From contig NZ_JBNNGK010000008.1 of assembly GCF_050268245.1 (NCBI RefSeq), positions 1 through 64,000 on the forward strand: DNA of 64,000 nucleotides, in the 5' to 3' direction. This document shows, in pieces, positions 1 to 9,012 of this stretch. This DNA is from JBNNGK01 sp050268245. Its GTDB lineage: Bacteria; Pseudomonadota; Gammaproteobacteria; Enterobacterales; Enterobacteriaceae. The notes below the pieces were generated by a model. It made no database searches and had not been told where the DNA came from. It saw nothing but the letters and a program-made list of their open reading frames with translations. Each line of letters starts with the position of its first letter. Position 1 is the stretch's first letter. The position numbers and the translations under genes were made by a program.

Positions 1-61
1 TGTCAGATTGCTATGCGCCTGTTAGGGCGCGGCTGGTAACAGAGCCTTATAGGCGCATATG

Positions 62-85
62 AAAAACCTCCGGCTATGCCGGAGG
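62..85 (-). terminator. znuB rho-independent terminator
   Basis: A perfect 8-bp stem (CCTCCGGC / GCCGGAGG, loop TAT) at 67-85 is followed on the minus strand by a run of five T. It lies 14 bp past the znuB stop and should end the znuCB transcript. Positions 1-61 hold no gene that I can see. Confidence 0.85.
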
Positions 86-99
86 ATATTTATTTTGTG

Positions 100-885
100 C
101 TAAGCCTGCTGCTTCTTGGTTAAGCTAAGCACGAACAGAATGGCTGCGCTTAGCACCACTGAAGGGCCGGCGGGCGTATCGTAGCAGGCCGAAAAGGTTA
201 ACCCGCCGGTGACGGCAATCATGCCAAATAGCACCGCATAACCGGCCATTTGCTCGGGGGTACGGGCAAAGCGACGCGCGGTGGCGGCAGGAATAATGAG
301 CAGTGAGGTGATGATCAGTGCGCCGACGAACTTCATCGCCAAACCGATAGTTAATGCCGTCACCAGCATTAATACGGTGCGCGCCCGTACCAGATTAACT
401 CCGTCAACATGGGCCATTTCCGGGCTGATGGTCATCGACAACAAATCACGCCATTGCCACGCCAGCACGACCAACACCATCACTACGCCGATTGCGATCA
501 TCGTGATATCGCTTAGCGTCACCGATAGCAAATCGCCAAATAGATAGGCCATGAGATCGACGCGCACGTTCGACATCAGTGCAACGACGACTAAACCCAG
601 TGATAAGGCGCTATGTGCCATGATGCCCAGCAAGGTATCGACGGAAAGCTGTGGCCGGCGTTCCAGCCACACTAAGGCCAATGCCAGTACCAAGGTGACG
701 GCGATGACGGCGTAAAAAGGATTTACATTGAGCAGCAAACCAAACGCGACGCCCAGCAGTGAGGCATGTGCCAAGGTATCGCCGAAATAAGACATGCGCC
801 GCCAAACGACAAAGGAACCTAACGGGCCGGCCGCACTGGCTAACAAAATCCCGGCGAGCCAGCCGGGGAACAACAATTCAATCAT
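100..885 (-). CDS. znuB: High-affinity zinc ABC transporter, permease ZnuB
   Basis: Inner-membrane permease of the ZnuABC zinc importer (ABC-3 family). The 261-residue protein is the usual length and is almost entirely hydrophobic, with about eight membrane segments. It starts with MIELLFPGWLAGILLA, as enterobacterial ZnuB does. Its ATG overlaps the znuC stop by four bases (ATGA), so the two are translationally coupled in one operon. A terminator follows directly. It would be expressed under zinc starvation through the Zur box between znuC and znuA. Function is assigned with high confidence from sequence resemblance and operon context. Confidence 0.97.
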   Translation of the reverse strand: MIELLFPGWLAGILLASAAGPLGSFVVWRRMSYFGDTLAHASLLGVAFGLLLNVNPFYAVIAVTLVLALALVWLERRPQLSVDTLLGIMAHSALSLGLVVVALMSNVRVDLMAYLFGDLLSVTLSDITMIAIGVVMVLVVLAWQWRDLLSMTISPEMAHVDGVNLVRARTVLMLVTALTIGLAMKFVGALIITSLLIIPAATARRFARTPEQMAGYAVLFGMIAVTGGLTFSACYDTPAGPSVVLSAAILFVLSLTKKQQA

Positions 886-1640
886 GCTTCACGACCCTCG
901 GTTTTTTTTAACACAATTCTTCCTTTCAGATCGTGGCGGTGGTTATGGTGGTGGCGGTAAATGGCTAATTGTTCGGCTCCGCGATTGCCAAACATGGCGA
1001 TAAACTCGGGGTGCATTGATACCACTTCTGGGGTGCCGGAGCAGCAAATATGCTGATTCAGGCACAGAACTTCATCCGTTTTTGCCATCACTAAATGCAG
1101 GTCGTGCGATACCATCAATACGGCACAGCCCAGCTCTTTGCGCAATTGATCGATCAGATCATACAGAGCCAATTGACCATTGACATCAACACCTTGTGTT
1201 GGCTCATCGAGTACCAATAACTGCGGTTTATTGAGCAACGCGCGTGCGAGTAGAACGCGTTGATTTTCTCCACCAGACAGTTTTTGCATCGGTTGATCGA
1301 GCAAGTGCGCGGCATTGACCCGTTTCAATGCGGGTAAAATATCGGCTTTTTTCACGCCAGGTTTCAGGCGCATAAACCGGCTAACCGTTAATGGCAAGGT
1401 GGCGTCCAGATGTAATTTTTGTGGGACGTAGCCAATGCGCAAACCCGGTAGGCGTTCAACCTCACCTTGCGTGGGGGCGATCAGCCCCAAAACCACACGA
1501 ACTAGAGTCGATTTACCCGCGCCATTGGGGCCAAGTAGCGTCAAAATACGCCCTGGTTGCAGGTTGAGTGAAATATTCGACAGCACATTACGGCTGCCAA
1601 AAGAGAGGGAGATATTTTTTAGTGTTGTCAGTGTAGACAT
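882..1640 (-). CDS. znuC: High-affinity zinc ABC transporter, ATPase ZnuC
   Basis: ATP-binding subunit of the ZnuABC zinc importer; it powers passage of zinc through ZnuB. The 252-residue protein has a Walker A motif GPNGAGKS at about residues 37-44, the ABC signature LSGGE at 121-125 and Walker B LLVLDEP at 141-147. The C-terminal tail is histidine-rich (HHHNHRH near residue 230), typical of ZnuC and probably metal-sensing. The gene is divergent from znuA and shares a 78-bp control region with it. It overlaps znuB by four bases. Confidence 0.97.
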   Translation of the reverse strand: MSTLTTLKNISLSFGSRNVLSNISLNLQPGRILTLLGPNGAGKSTLVRVVLGLIAPTQGEVERLPGLRIGYVPQKLHLDATLPLTVSRFMRLKPGVKKADILPALKRVNAAHLLDQPMQKLSGGENQRVLLARALLNKPQLLVLDEPTQGVDVNGQLALYDLIDQLRKELGCAVLMVSHDLHLVMAKTDEVLCLNQHICCSGTPEVVSMHPEFIAMFGNRGAEQLAIYRHHHNHRHDLKGRIVLKKTEGREA

Positions 1641-1667
1641 GTCTGATTACATTTTGCAGAACTAACC

Positions 1668-1686
1668 GAATGTTATAATATCACGC
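1668..1686. promoter_or_regulatory. Zur operator between znuCB and znuA
   Basis: GAATGTTATAATATCACGC lies midway between the divergent znuC and znuA starts. The stretch AATGTTATAATATCAC is what I recall of the E. coli znu Zur site. Zinc-loaded Zur would repress both transcripts here. Confidence 0.85.
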
Positions 1687-1718
1687 CTCACTGATGAACA
1701 CGATGGGGATAATTGACA

Positions 1719-2678
1719 ATGAGACAAAAAAATAAATGGCTGCAGCGAACCTTATTAGCGAGTGCGCTGATGCTGGCTGGCAGCGCTTATGCTGCGGTGG
1801 TGACGACGTTACGCCCGATAGGATTTATTGCCTCAGAAATTGCAGATGGGGTTACCGATACGGAAATACTGTTGCCGGATGGTGCCTCACCGCATGATTT
1901 TGCCTTGCGGCCATCAGATATTCAGCGTTTGAGATCGGCCGATCTGGTGATATGGGTCGGGCCGGAAATGGAGGCGTTTTTGACTAAAGCGTTGCAACCC
2001 ATCGCAAATAATAAGCAGTTGGCCATTGCCGAGTTATCAACGGTTAAACCGTTGTTGATGAAAGGTGACGACGACGATGATCATCATCATGACCATGCGG
2101 ATCATGCGCATAGTCATGCGGGTCACGAACATCACCATGATCATCACCATGATCATCACCATGGTGAATATAATATGCACGTTTGGCTGTCGCCAGAAAT
2201 AGCAAAAGTGACTGCGATCGCGATTCACGACAGATTGTTGGAACTTATGCCGCAAAACAAGGACAAATTAGACGCAAACCTGCGCCAGTTCGAGGATCAG
2301 CTAGCGCAAACTGACAAAAATCTTGTTAAGATGCTTACGCCTGTGCAAGGTAAGGGTTATTTTGTTTTTCATGATGCTTATGGCTACTTTGAAAAACACT
2401 TCGGTCTGGCTCCATTAGGCCATTTTACCGTCAACCCTGAAATCCAGCCTGGAGCGCAGCGCTTACATCAAATTCGAACACAGTTGGTTGAGCAGAAAGC
2501 AGAATGTGTTTTTGCTGAACCACAATTCAGGCCGGCCGTAATCAATGCCGTTGCCAAGGGGACCAATGTGCGTTCTGGAACGCTGGATCCGTTGGGTAGC
2601 GGCATCGCATTGGGGAAGGGCAGCTACGGGAATTTCCTGACAGCGCTGTCGAACCAATACGTGAGCTGCCTGAATTAG
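1719..2678 (+). CDS. znuA: Zinc ABC transporter periplasmic binding protein ZnuA
   Basis: Periplasmic zinc-binding protein that delivers zinc to ZnuBC (cluster A-I / TroA-like fold). The ATG at 1719 is chosen because GGGGAT sits 8 bases upstream and it gives a proper signal peptide ending near residue 25 (GSAYA-A); an in-frame TTG six bases earlier is less likely. The 319-residue protein carries an acidic, histidine-rich loop at about residues 117-149, the hallmark of zinc-specific members, and candidate zinc ligands His59 (SPHDF) and His154 (NMHVWLSP). Divergent from znuC over a shared Zur box; mepM follows 21 bp later. Confidence 0.97.
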   Translation: MRQKNKWLQRTLLASALMLAGSAYAAVVTTLRPIGFIASEIADGVTDTEILLPDGASPHDFALRPSDIQRLRSADLVIWVGPEMEAFLTKALQPIANNKQLAIAELSTVKPLLMKGDDDDDHHHDHADHAHSHAGHEHHHDHHHDHHHGEYNMHVWLSPEIAKVTAIAIHDRLLELMPQNKDKLDANLRQFEDQLAQTDKNLVKMLTPVQGKGYFVFHDAYGYFEKHFGLAPLGHFTVNPEIQPGAQRLHQIRTQLVEQKAECVFAEPQFRPAVINAVAKGTNVRSGTLDPLGSGIALGKGSYGNFLTALSNQYVSCLN

Positions 2679-2699
2679 AGATTATGAGGATAAAATCGA

Positions 2700-4022
2700 G
2701 TGCAGCAGATAGTCCGAACTATCGCTCTGGCGTATAACAACCTGCCACGACCCCATCGCGTTATGCTGGGGTCGTTGACAGTGGTTACTTTGGCCGTTGC
2801 CGTTTGGCGGCCTTTTGTTTATCACCCAGAACAGAACCCCATCGTTAAAAATGTTGAGCTAGAATCCGGTCAGTTACGTTCGCTGTTGCCAGAGGCCAGT
2901 GAACCCATTGATATCGACCAACCTACCCCCGATGATGACATCCCGCAGGATGAGCTGGACCAAAAGGTCGCCGGAGAGGAAGGTGTGCATGAATATGTCG
3001 TCTCAACCGGGGATACGCTGAGCAGTATTTTGACCCAGTACGGCATCGAAATGTCGGATGTGGCCTTGCTGGCGTCGCAAAATCGCGAATTACGTAACTT
3101 AAAAATCGGTCAACAACTGTCCTGGACAGTCAATGATGCCGGCGATCTTCAACGCTTGACGTGGGAAGTGTCTCGCCGTGAAACGCGTACCTATGATCGC
3201 ACGGGGGATACCTTCAAAGAAACGAAGGAAACCCAGAAGGGTGAATGGCGCAATCAGGTGCTCAGTGGCCGCTTAAGCGGTAGCTTTGTCAGCAGCGCGT
3301 CGGCGGCAGGCCTGAACCGCGGCGAAATCAGCGCGGTAATTAAAGCATTACAGTGGCAATTGGATTTTCGCAAGTTACGTAAAGGCGACCGTTTTTCTGT
3401 GTTGATGTCTCGTGAAATATTTGAAGGCAAGAGCGAGCAAAGCCATCTACTTGGCGTACGTTTGCGCACCGGCGGCAAAGATTATTATGCTATTCGTGCC
3501 GAAGACGGTAAATTTTACGATCGCCAAGGTTCTGGTTTAGCGCGTGGTTTTATGCGCTTCCCTACTACGAAGCAGTTCCGTATTTCTTCCAACTTTAATC
3601 CGCGCCGTGTTAACCCGGTTACGGGGCGTATTGCACCGCATAAAGGTGTTGACTTCGCTATGCCGCAGGGCACGCCGGTATTGGCTGTAGGGGACGGTGA
3701 GGTGGTCATCGCTAAGCGCAGCGGCGCTGCTGGCAACTATGTGGCAATTCGCCATGGCCGCCAATACACGACGCGTTACATGCACTTGAAAAAGCTGCTG
3801 GTTAAGCCTGGGCAGAAAGTTAAACGCGGCGATCGTATCGCGCTTTCCGGCAATACGGGGCGTTCAACCGGTCCACATCTGCACTATGAATTCTGGGTAG
3901 GCAATCAGGTGGTGAACCCGTTGACGGCGAAACTGCCGCGCTCCGAAGGTTTGAGCGGAAAAGACCGCAGCGATTACTTAGCTCAGGTGCGTCAAGTCGT
4001 GCCGCAACTGCAGCTGGATTAA
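2700..4022 (+). CDS. mepM: Murein DD-endopeptidase MepM
   Basis: Peptidoglycan hydrolase that cleaves D-Ala-mDAP cross-links so that new glycan strands can be inserted. The 440 residues match the E. coli length. Domains in order: a short cytoplasmic part, one membrane anchor near residues 20-37, a LysM-type module near 95-142 and a C-terminal M23 metallopeptidase domain with the zinc ligands His314 and Asp318 (HKGVD) and His395 in HLH (393-395). Translation starts at a GTG, supported by GAGGA nine bases upstream. The gene follows znuA by 21 bp with no terminator between, so some co-transcription is likely, and ends at a clear terminator. Confidence 0.96.
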   Translation: MQQIVRTIALAYNNLPRPHRVMLGSLTVVTLAVAVWRPFVYHPEQNPIVKNVELESGQLRSLLPEASEPIDIDQPTPDDDIPQDELDQKVAGEEGVHEYVVSTGDTLSSILTQYGIEMSDVALLASQNRELRNLKIGQQLSWTVNDAGDLQRLTWEVSRRETRTYDRTGDTFKETKETQKGEWRNQVLSGRLSGSFVSSASAAGLNRGEISAVIKALQWQLDFRKLRKGDRFSVLMSREIFEGKSEQSHLLGVRLRTGGKDYYAIRAEDGKFYDRQGSGLARGFMRFPTTKQFRISSNFNPRRVNPVTGRIAPHKGVDFAMPQGTPVLAVGDGEVVIAKRSGAAGNYVAIRHGRQYTTRYMHLKKLLVKPGQKVKRGDRIALSGNTGRSTGPHLHYEFWVGNQVVNPLTAKLPRSEGLSGKDRSDYLAQVRQVVPQLQLD

Positions 4023-4041
4023 TCCCCTCAATACAATTAAC

Positions 4042-4076
4042 GCGTCGGTCTGATGTTCAGGCCGACGCTTTCTTTT
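4042..4076 (+). terminator. mepM terminator
   Basis: Stem GCGTCGG (4042-4048) / CCGACGC (4062-4068) followed by TTTCTTTT, 19 bp after the mepM stop. Confidence 0.85.
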
Positions 4077-4153
4077 GGCGCTTTGTGATAGTTAATTGCA
4101 AATCCTTCCTCCGCAATTATTATTAGTCGAACCGCTAAATTAAGAGTTAGTGC

Positions 4154-5122
4154 ATGCAAAACGAGAACAAGTCGAACGTAGAGTTCATTCCACAATTTAA
4201 AAAAGCCTTTCTCCATCCGCGTTATTGGGGAGTTTGGCTGGGAACGGGCTTGATGGCCGGTGTTTCGATGATCCCTGCGCGTATGCGCGATCCGGTACTT
4301 GGCGCGTTGGGTAGGCTGGTCGGAAAAGTTGCCAAAGGCGCACGACGCCGGGCTCGCATTAATTTGCTGTATTGCCTGCCGGAGATCTCGGAAAGTGAAC
4401 GTGAACACATCATCGATGAAATGTTCGCTACTGCACCGCAATCGATGGTGTTAATGGCTGAGCTGGCATGCACCAACCCGCAGCGGGTATTGCAGCGGGT
4501 GAATTGGCACGGTGAGGAGGTGCTGGAGAAGATTCGTGCCGAAGGGCGTAACGTCATTTTCCTGGTACCGCACGGGTGGGCCGTCGATGTGCCTGCAATG
4601 TTGATGGCGGCTCGCGGCCAGCCCATGGCAGCCATGTTCCATAACCAGCGTAACCAACTGGTGGATTATTTGTGGAATGCGGTACGGCGAAAATTTGGTG
4701 GACGAATGCATGCACGTAATGACGGCATCAAACCATTTATCAGTTCTGTTCGTCAGGGATACTGGGGATATTATCTGCCAGACCAAGATCACGGTGCGGA
4801 ACACAGCGAATTTGTCGATTTCTTTGCGACGTACAAGGCAACGTTGCCAGCAGTCGGGCGTTTAATGAAGGTTTGTCGTGCGGCGATTGTCCCTTTATTC
4901 CCGGTTTATAATGGCAAAACCAGTATGCTAGATATTTATATTCGTGAGCCAATGGATGATTTGGCGCAGGCCGACGATCTTCGCATTGCACGCCGAATGA
5001 ATGAAGAAGTGGAAAACTTGGTTGCACCGAATCCTGAACAATACACGTGGATACTTAAGTTGTTGAAGACGAGAAAAGAGGGGGAGGTTGAGCCTTACTC
5101 ACGCGACGACTTATACCGTTAA
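4154..5122 (+). CDS. lpxM: Lipid A myristoyltransferase LpxM (MsbB)
   Basis: Inner-membrane acyltransferase that adds the last secondary acyl chain to Kdo2-lipid A, using acyl-ACP. The 322-residue protein is of family length (E. coli 323) and highly similar, including FLVPHGWAVD with the HX4D catalytic motif at His140-Asp145. A hydrophobic segment near residues 26-40 anchors it. It follows mepM, as in E. coli, but a terminator separates them, so it has its own promoter in the AT-rich gap. The start ATG has only a poor ribosome site. Distinction from LpxL rests on the MsbB-like C-terminus and the neighbour mepM. Confidence 0.95.
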   Translation: MQNENKSNVEFIPQFKKAFLHPRYWGVWLGTGLMAGVSMIPARMRDPVLGALGRLVGKVAKGARRRARINLLYCLPEISESEREHIIDEMFATAPQSMVLMAELACTNPQRVLQRVNWHGEEVLEKIRAEGRNVIFLVPHGWAVDVPAMLMAARGQPMAAMFHNQRNQLVDYLWNAVRRKFGGRMHARNDGIKPFISSVRQGYWGYYLPDQDHGAEHSEFVDFFATYKATLPAVGRLMKVCRAAIVPLFPVYNGKTSMLDIYIREPMDDLAQADDLRIARRMNEEVENLVAPNPEQYTWILKLLKTRKEGEVEPYSRDDLYR

Positions 5123-5142
5123 CTCCCAATACTGCGCAACGG

Positions 5143-5169
5143 GCACCGATTAATCACTTCGGTGCTTTT
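5143..5169 (+). terminator. lpxM terminator
   Basis: Stem GCACCGA (5143-5149) / TCGGTGC (5159-5165) followed by TTTT, 20 bp after the lpxM stop and just before the convergent leucine-rich repeat gene. Confidence 0.8.
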
Positions 5170-5174
5170 GGCTT

Positions 5175-6107
5175 TCACAGATGAACCATACAACCCTGGC
5201 TTATCAAACGATCAATCACTGCAGGAGTGTGAACGAAATCGTTCCAGCGTAAATCAAGCCGCCGCAGGTTTTTCATATCTGCCATATTGTCGGGTAACTC
5301 GCTGAGATGGTTGGCGCGTAGATCCAGTGATTGTAATGATGCCAGTTGGGCAACGCTGTCGGGTAGCCGTGTTAAACGGTTAAACCGTAAGTTGACCTCG
5401 TGGAGCTGGTCTAGCTGGCAGAATGTATCTGGGAACTGTTCAATAAGGTTATTTGAGAGATCGAGAGTGGTTAATGCTGTCAAACCGGCAATACTATTCG
5501 GTAGCACGGTTAACCGATTATTCATCAGATGCAATTCGCGTAAGTTGGTCAATTGGCCGATCGTATCCGGGACTAAAGCGATTCGATTATTATAAAGCCG
5601 TAGTTCTTGTAAGGCTGATAGTTCGCATACAGCAGAAGGTAGCTGAGTTAAATGATTATCGGTGATATTCAAATAGCGTAATGCTGTGAGCTTAGCTAGC
5701 GTTGCGGGTACGTCGTCAAATAGGTTATTGCTGAGATAGAGATAGGTTAACTGCGAGAGCTGACCGATCTCCTCAGGGATGAACGATGCCCGATTGTGCC
5801 CAAAATCAAACATCTGTAACGCGCGCAGCGCACCGATTTCCGGCGGTAATTGTGTCAGTTGATTACATGAAATATTCAATACCTGCAAATTCGTGTGGTT
5901 GAATATTTTCTGCGGAAATATCGTAAGGCAATTATTGTACAAACTGATTTTACGCAATGCTGAACCATCGAGTTCTTGCGGGGCGAGCTGTGTCAGTTTC
6001 AGATTATCGCGTTCAAGATGTGTTGCTGGCTCAAGGTGACTCGGCGGCGTATGCTGATGATACATCTCGGTGACGTCCTGATGAGAGAGTAAAAGAGGAA
6101 GAGCCAT
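5175..6107 (-). CDS. Cytoplasmic leucine-rich repeat protein, 11 x 23 residues
   Basis: Residues 51-303 are exactly eleven 23-residue leucine-rich repeats with no insertion or deletion, consensus LxxLxLxxNxLxxLPxxIxxLxx (the Shoc2/Ras-suppressor type). A 50-residue N-terminal cap and a 7-residue tail are all that remain. No signal peptide, membrane segment or catalytic (for example ubiquitin ligase) domain is seen, so it is probably a cytosolic protein-binding solenoid. Function unknown. The start is uncertain: the first ATG (6107) lies just past the pykA terminator and lacks a ribosome site, while Met15 (6065) has AGGA ten bases upstream. It lies between lpxM (convergent) and pykA (same strand). 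Confidence 0.85.
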   Translation of the reverse strand: MALPLLLSHQDVTEMYHQHTPPSHLEPATHLERDNLKLTQLAPQELDGSALRKISLYNNCLTIFPQKIFNHTNLQVLNISCNQLTQLPPEIGALRALQMFDFGHNRASFIPEEIGQLSQLTYLYLSNNLFDDVPATLAKLTALRYLNITDNHLTQLPSAVCELSALQELRLYNNRIALVPDTIGQLTNLRELHLMNNRLTVLPNSIAGLTALTTLDLSNNLIEQFPDTFCQLDQLHEVNLRFNRLTRLPDSVAQLASLQSLDLRANHLSELPDNMADMKNLRRLDLRWNDFVHTPAVIDRLISQGCMVHL

Positions 6108-6124
6108 TTAGCGCAACAAGAAGA

Positions 6125-6152
6125 ATGCCGGTTAGCATTAACCAACCGGCAT
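6125..6152 (-). terminator. pykA terminator
   Basis: Perfect 9-bp stem ATGCCGGTT (6125-6133) / AACCGGCAT (6144-6152). On the minus strand it is followed by TCTTCTTGTT, a weak U-tract, so read-through into the leucine-rich repeat gene is possible. Confidence 0.65.
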
Positions 6153-6162
6153 AGAAGGCACA

Positions 6163-7605
6163 TTACTCAACGCGTAGAATGCGGCTCGTGTTGGTGGTGC
6201 CAACGGTGCCCATCACATCGCCCTGGGTAACCAGAACCAAATCCCCAGACAGCAGATACCCCTTATCACGCAGGCGGCTGATCGCATCATTGGCGGCGGC
6301 AACGCCATCAATATGACTGTCAAAATATACGGGTGTCACACCACGATATAATGCAGTGAGGTTCAGCGTATTCTCGTGGCGAGACATAGCGAAGATAGGC
6401 AAGCCAGAGCTAATACGCGACATCATCAGCGCGGTACGGCCGGACTCCGTCATCGCGATAATCGCGGTCACCCCTTTCAGATGGTTGGCCGCGTACATGG
6501 AGGACATGGCTATCGCTTCTTCGATGTTGTCAAATTGCACATCAAGACGGTGTTTGGACACATTGATACTTGGGATTTTCTCAGCACCTAAACAGACGCG
6601 GGCCATCGCCGCGACGGTTTCCGCCGGGTATTGGCCCGCGGCAGTCTCTGCGGATAACATGACCGCATCCGTTCCATCCAGCACGGCGTTCGCCACGTCC
6701 ATCACTTCCGCGCGGGTTGGCATCGGGTTGGTAATCATGGATTCCATCATTTGCGTGGCGGTAATCACGGCGCGATTAAGCGTGCGGGCACGACGAATCA
6801 GCGTCTTCTGGATGCCGACCAATTCAGGATCGCCAATTTCTACACCCAAATCGCCCCGCGCGACCATCACAACGTCTGACGCCAGAATAATATCGTCCAT
6901 TGCTTCTTCGCTGCAGACGGCCTCAGCGCGCTCAACCTTGGAGACAATTTTGGCGTTACAGCCGGCATCTCGCGCCAGACGGCGCGCGTAATTTAAGTCT
7001 TCGCCGGTACGCGGGAAAGATACCGCTAAGTAGTCAACGCCAATTTTTGCCGCGGTGACGATATCAGCTTTATCTTTTTCAGTCAGCGCCTCAGCAGACA
7101 GGCCACCACCCAGTTTGTTGATGCCTTTGTTGTTCGACAGTGGGCCGCCGACGGTGACTTCAGTGAAGACTTTCATCCCCTGAACTTCAATGACTTTCAG
7201 TTGTACTCGGCCATCATCGAGCAGCAGTATGTCACCGGGGACGACATCAGTAGGTAGGCCTTTGTAGTCAATACCAACCTTTTCTTTATCGCCTTCGCCT
7301 TTCGCCATGTTGGCATCGAGCAGGAATTTGTCGCCGATATTCAGGAAAATTTTGCCTTCCTTGAAGGTGGAAACGCGAATTTTTGGCCCTTGAAGATCGC
7401 CAAGGATTGCAACATGACGCCCCAATTTAGCAGCAATCTTACGCACTTTGTCCGCACGAGCCTGATGATCTTCCGCAGTGCCGTGAGAAAAGTTAAGCCG
7501 AACTACGTTGGCACCCGCAGCAATGATCTTTTCCAGATTATTGTCGCGGTCAGTAGCCGGACCCAGTGTGGTAACAATTTTGGTTCTTCTGAGCCGTCTT
7601 GACAT
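6163..7605 (-). CDS. pykA: Pyruvate kinase II
   Basis: Converts phosphoenolpyruvate and ADP to pyruvate and ATP, the last step of glycolysis; this is the AMP-activated type. The 480-residue protein is the same length as E. coli PykA and near-identical along its length (MSRRLRRTKIVTTLGPATDR at the start; the catalytic-loop region ITATQMMESMITNPMPTRAE). Ribosome site GGAG precedes the ATG. It is followed by a terminator and preceded by hexR on the same strand; the 196-bp gap upstream must hold its promoter. Members of this locus are HexR targets in several gammaproteobacteria. Confidence 0.98.
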   Translation of the reverse strand: MSRRLRRTKIVTTLGPATDRDNNLEKIIAAGANVVRLNFSHGTAEDHQARADKVRKIAAKLGRHVAILGDLQGPKIRVSTFKEGKIFLNIGDKFLLDANMAKGEGDKEKVGIDYKGLPTDVVPGDILLLDDGRVQLKVIEVQGMKVFTEVTVGGPLSNNKGINKLGGGLSAEALTEKDKADIVTAAKIGVDYLAVSFPRTGEDLNYARRLARDAGCNAKIVSKVERAEAVCSEEAMDDIILASDVVMVARGDLGVEIGDPELVGIQKTLIRRARTLNRAVITATQMMESMITNPMPTRAEVMDVANAVLDGTDAVMLSAETAAGQYPAETVAAMARVCLGAEKIPSINVSKHRLDVQFDNIEEAIAMSSMYAANHLKGVTAIIAMTESGRTALMMSRISSGLPIFAMSRHENTLNLTALYRGVTPVYFDSHIDGVAAANDAISRLRDKGYLLSGDLVLVTQGDVMGTVGTTNTSRILRVE

Positions 7606-7801
7606 GTCTTACTCCGTTGACTGGTGTAGCAAATAAAGTGGTGCGAGAAGCCTCGGATAATGAAACCCAGTGCGAAATATCATTAAACTACACGGATGTT
7701 TCACCTGGGTTACCCGCATGTGCGTACTGACACGGTACAGCCTATAATGCTGCCGATCAAATGGCCCATGGTGAGCCTGCGTACGCTGGTTTTTATTTCG
7801 A

Positions 7802-8674
7802 TTACTTTTCAAACGTGTTAGGAATGATAGCGCCTTTATCAAAGCGCGATTCTTTCAACGCTTCCTTGACCCGCTTCAAGTTATCTCTGAATTTAGCCCC
7901 TCGGCGTAAAGTAAATCCGGTTGCTAACACATCAATGAGCGTTAATTGTGCAATTCGCGACACCATTGGCATATAAACGTCGGTATCTTCGGGAACATCG
8001 AGCAGCAGTGCTAGCGTTGCTTCGTGCGCCAATGGGGTGTCGTGTGAGGTAATGGCGATGACGGTAGCGTCGTTTTCGCGTGCTAGTTGCGCCATTTCCA
8101 CCAGATTTTTGGTTCGGCCAGTGTGCGAGATCAAGACGACGACGTCACCCTCGGCGGAGTTCATGCAGCTCATACGTTGCATCACGATGTCGTCAAAGTA
8201 GATCACGGGAATATTGAAGCGGAAAAATTTATTCATCGCATCATGAGCGACTGCCGCAGAGGCGCCTAAACCGAAAAACGAGATCTTTTTTGCCTGTGTT
8301 AACAGATCAACCGCACGATTTATTGCGGCAATATCCAGATTAGCCTTTACATTATCCAGGCTGGCCATGACGGATTCAAAAATTTTACTGGTATAGGAAT
8401 CGACGCTGTCGTCTTCTTCAACGTTGCGATTCACATAGGGCGTACCATTTGCCAGGCTTTGCGCCAGATGTAATTTGAAGTCTGGAAAGCCTTTGGTGTC
8501 GAGCCTGCGACAAAAGCGATTAACCGTTGGTTCACTGACGTCGGCCATGCGTGCCAGCGTGGCGATACTGGAGTGAATGGCCGTTTGTGGCGCCGCGAGG
8601 ATCACCTCAGCGACTTTCCGTTCAGATTTGCTCAGGTGTTCCAGATGGCCCTGGATTTTTTCCAGCGTATTCAT
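7802..8674 (-). CDS. hexR: HTH-type transcriptional regulator HexR
   Basis: RpiR-family repressor of central carbon genes such as zwf, whose effector is 2-keto-3-deoxy-6-phosphogluconate. The 290 residues comprise an N-terminal helix-turn-helix (about 1-75, VSEPTVNRFCRRL) and a C-terminal SIS sugar-phosphate domain (about 125-255). Divergent from zwf. The ribosome site is odd: AGGAGA is spaced correctly for an ATG at 8691 in another frame, which opens a six-codon ORF (MSDPAI) whose TGA overlaps the hexR ATG as ATGA. hexR translation may thus depend on coupling to this mini-ORF. Confidence 0.96.
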   Translation of the reverse strand: MNTLEKIQGHLEHLSKSERKVAEVILAAPQTAIHSSIATLARMADVSEPTVNRFCRRLDTKGFPDFKLHLAQSLANGTPYVNRNVEEDDSVDSYTSKIFESVMASLDNVKANLDIAAINRAVDLLTQAKKISFFGLGASAAVAHDAMNKFFRFNIPVIYFDDIVMQRMSCMNSAEGDVVVLISHTGRTKNLVEMAQLARENDATVIAITSHDTPLAHEATLALLLDVPEDTDVYMPMVSRIAQLTLIDVLATGFTLRRGAKFRDNLKRVKEALKESRFDKGAIIPNTFEK

Positions 8675-9012
8675 ATGGCGGGATCACTCATGGTTTTTTC
8701 TCCTAAGCTCAGATTGATTGGGTATATCGATTTCAATCAAAGGAGAAATCAATGCCGATTTAGTGAAAATATACTACGTGCCGGTAACCGTTGGCAGTGT
8801 CGACAGAGTCATTGTTGTGATTTTTCATCAGAACATGAGCTGTGTCTAACTTTCATAATGGTAAAAGAGCGTCAAAAAAGACAAAAAATTACAATATCCC
8901 GCACCTGCGGCGGTTGTTTTGCCGCGTAGTGCATAACAGTAGAATTTCTGAGGCTTTTTTTCTGCTTTTGATCCGGGTTTACTGGCCGTAGGCAAAGAGA
9001 GTACATTAGTAA
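8675..9012. promoter_or_regulatory. hexR-zwf divergent control region
   Basis: A 378-bp gap lies between hexR and zwf. It holds an imperfect inverted repeat TTGATT/AATCAA near 8716-8742, a half-match to the HexR site (ATTACA at 8888-8893) and a possible zwf promoter with TTTACT near 8979 and TACATT near 9004. No gene is seen in it. Confidence 0.5.

Noticed and set aside
2080..2165. Short tandem-like repeat of CATGATCACCATGATCA units
   Set aside because: It encodes the His/Asp-rich metal loop of ZnuA; not a mobile or CRISPR repeat.
2037..2255. Methionine-rich ORF on the minus strand inside znuA
   Set aside because: It is the complement of the histidine-codon repeat (CAT read as ATG) in the zinc-binding loop of znuA.
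4222..4804. Long antisense ORFs inside lpxM
   Set aside because: They are frame shadows of a real, well conserved gene and have no ribosome sites.
6356..6991. 211-codon ORF antisense to pykA
   Set aside because: Shadow of a highly conserved gene with biased codons.
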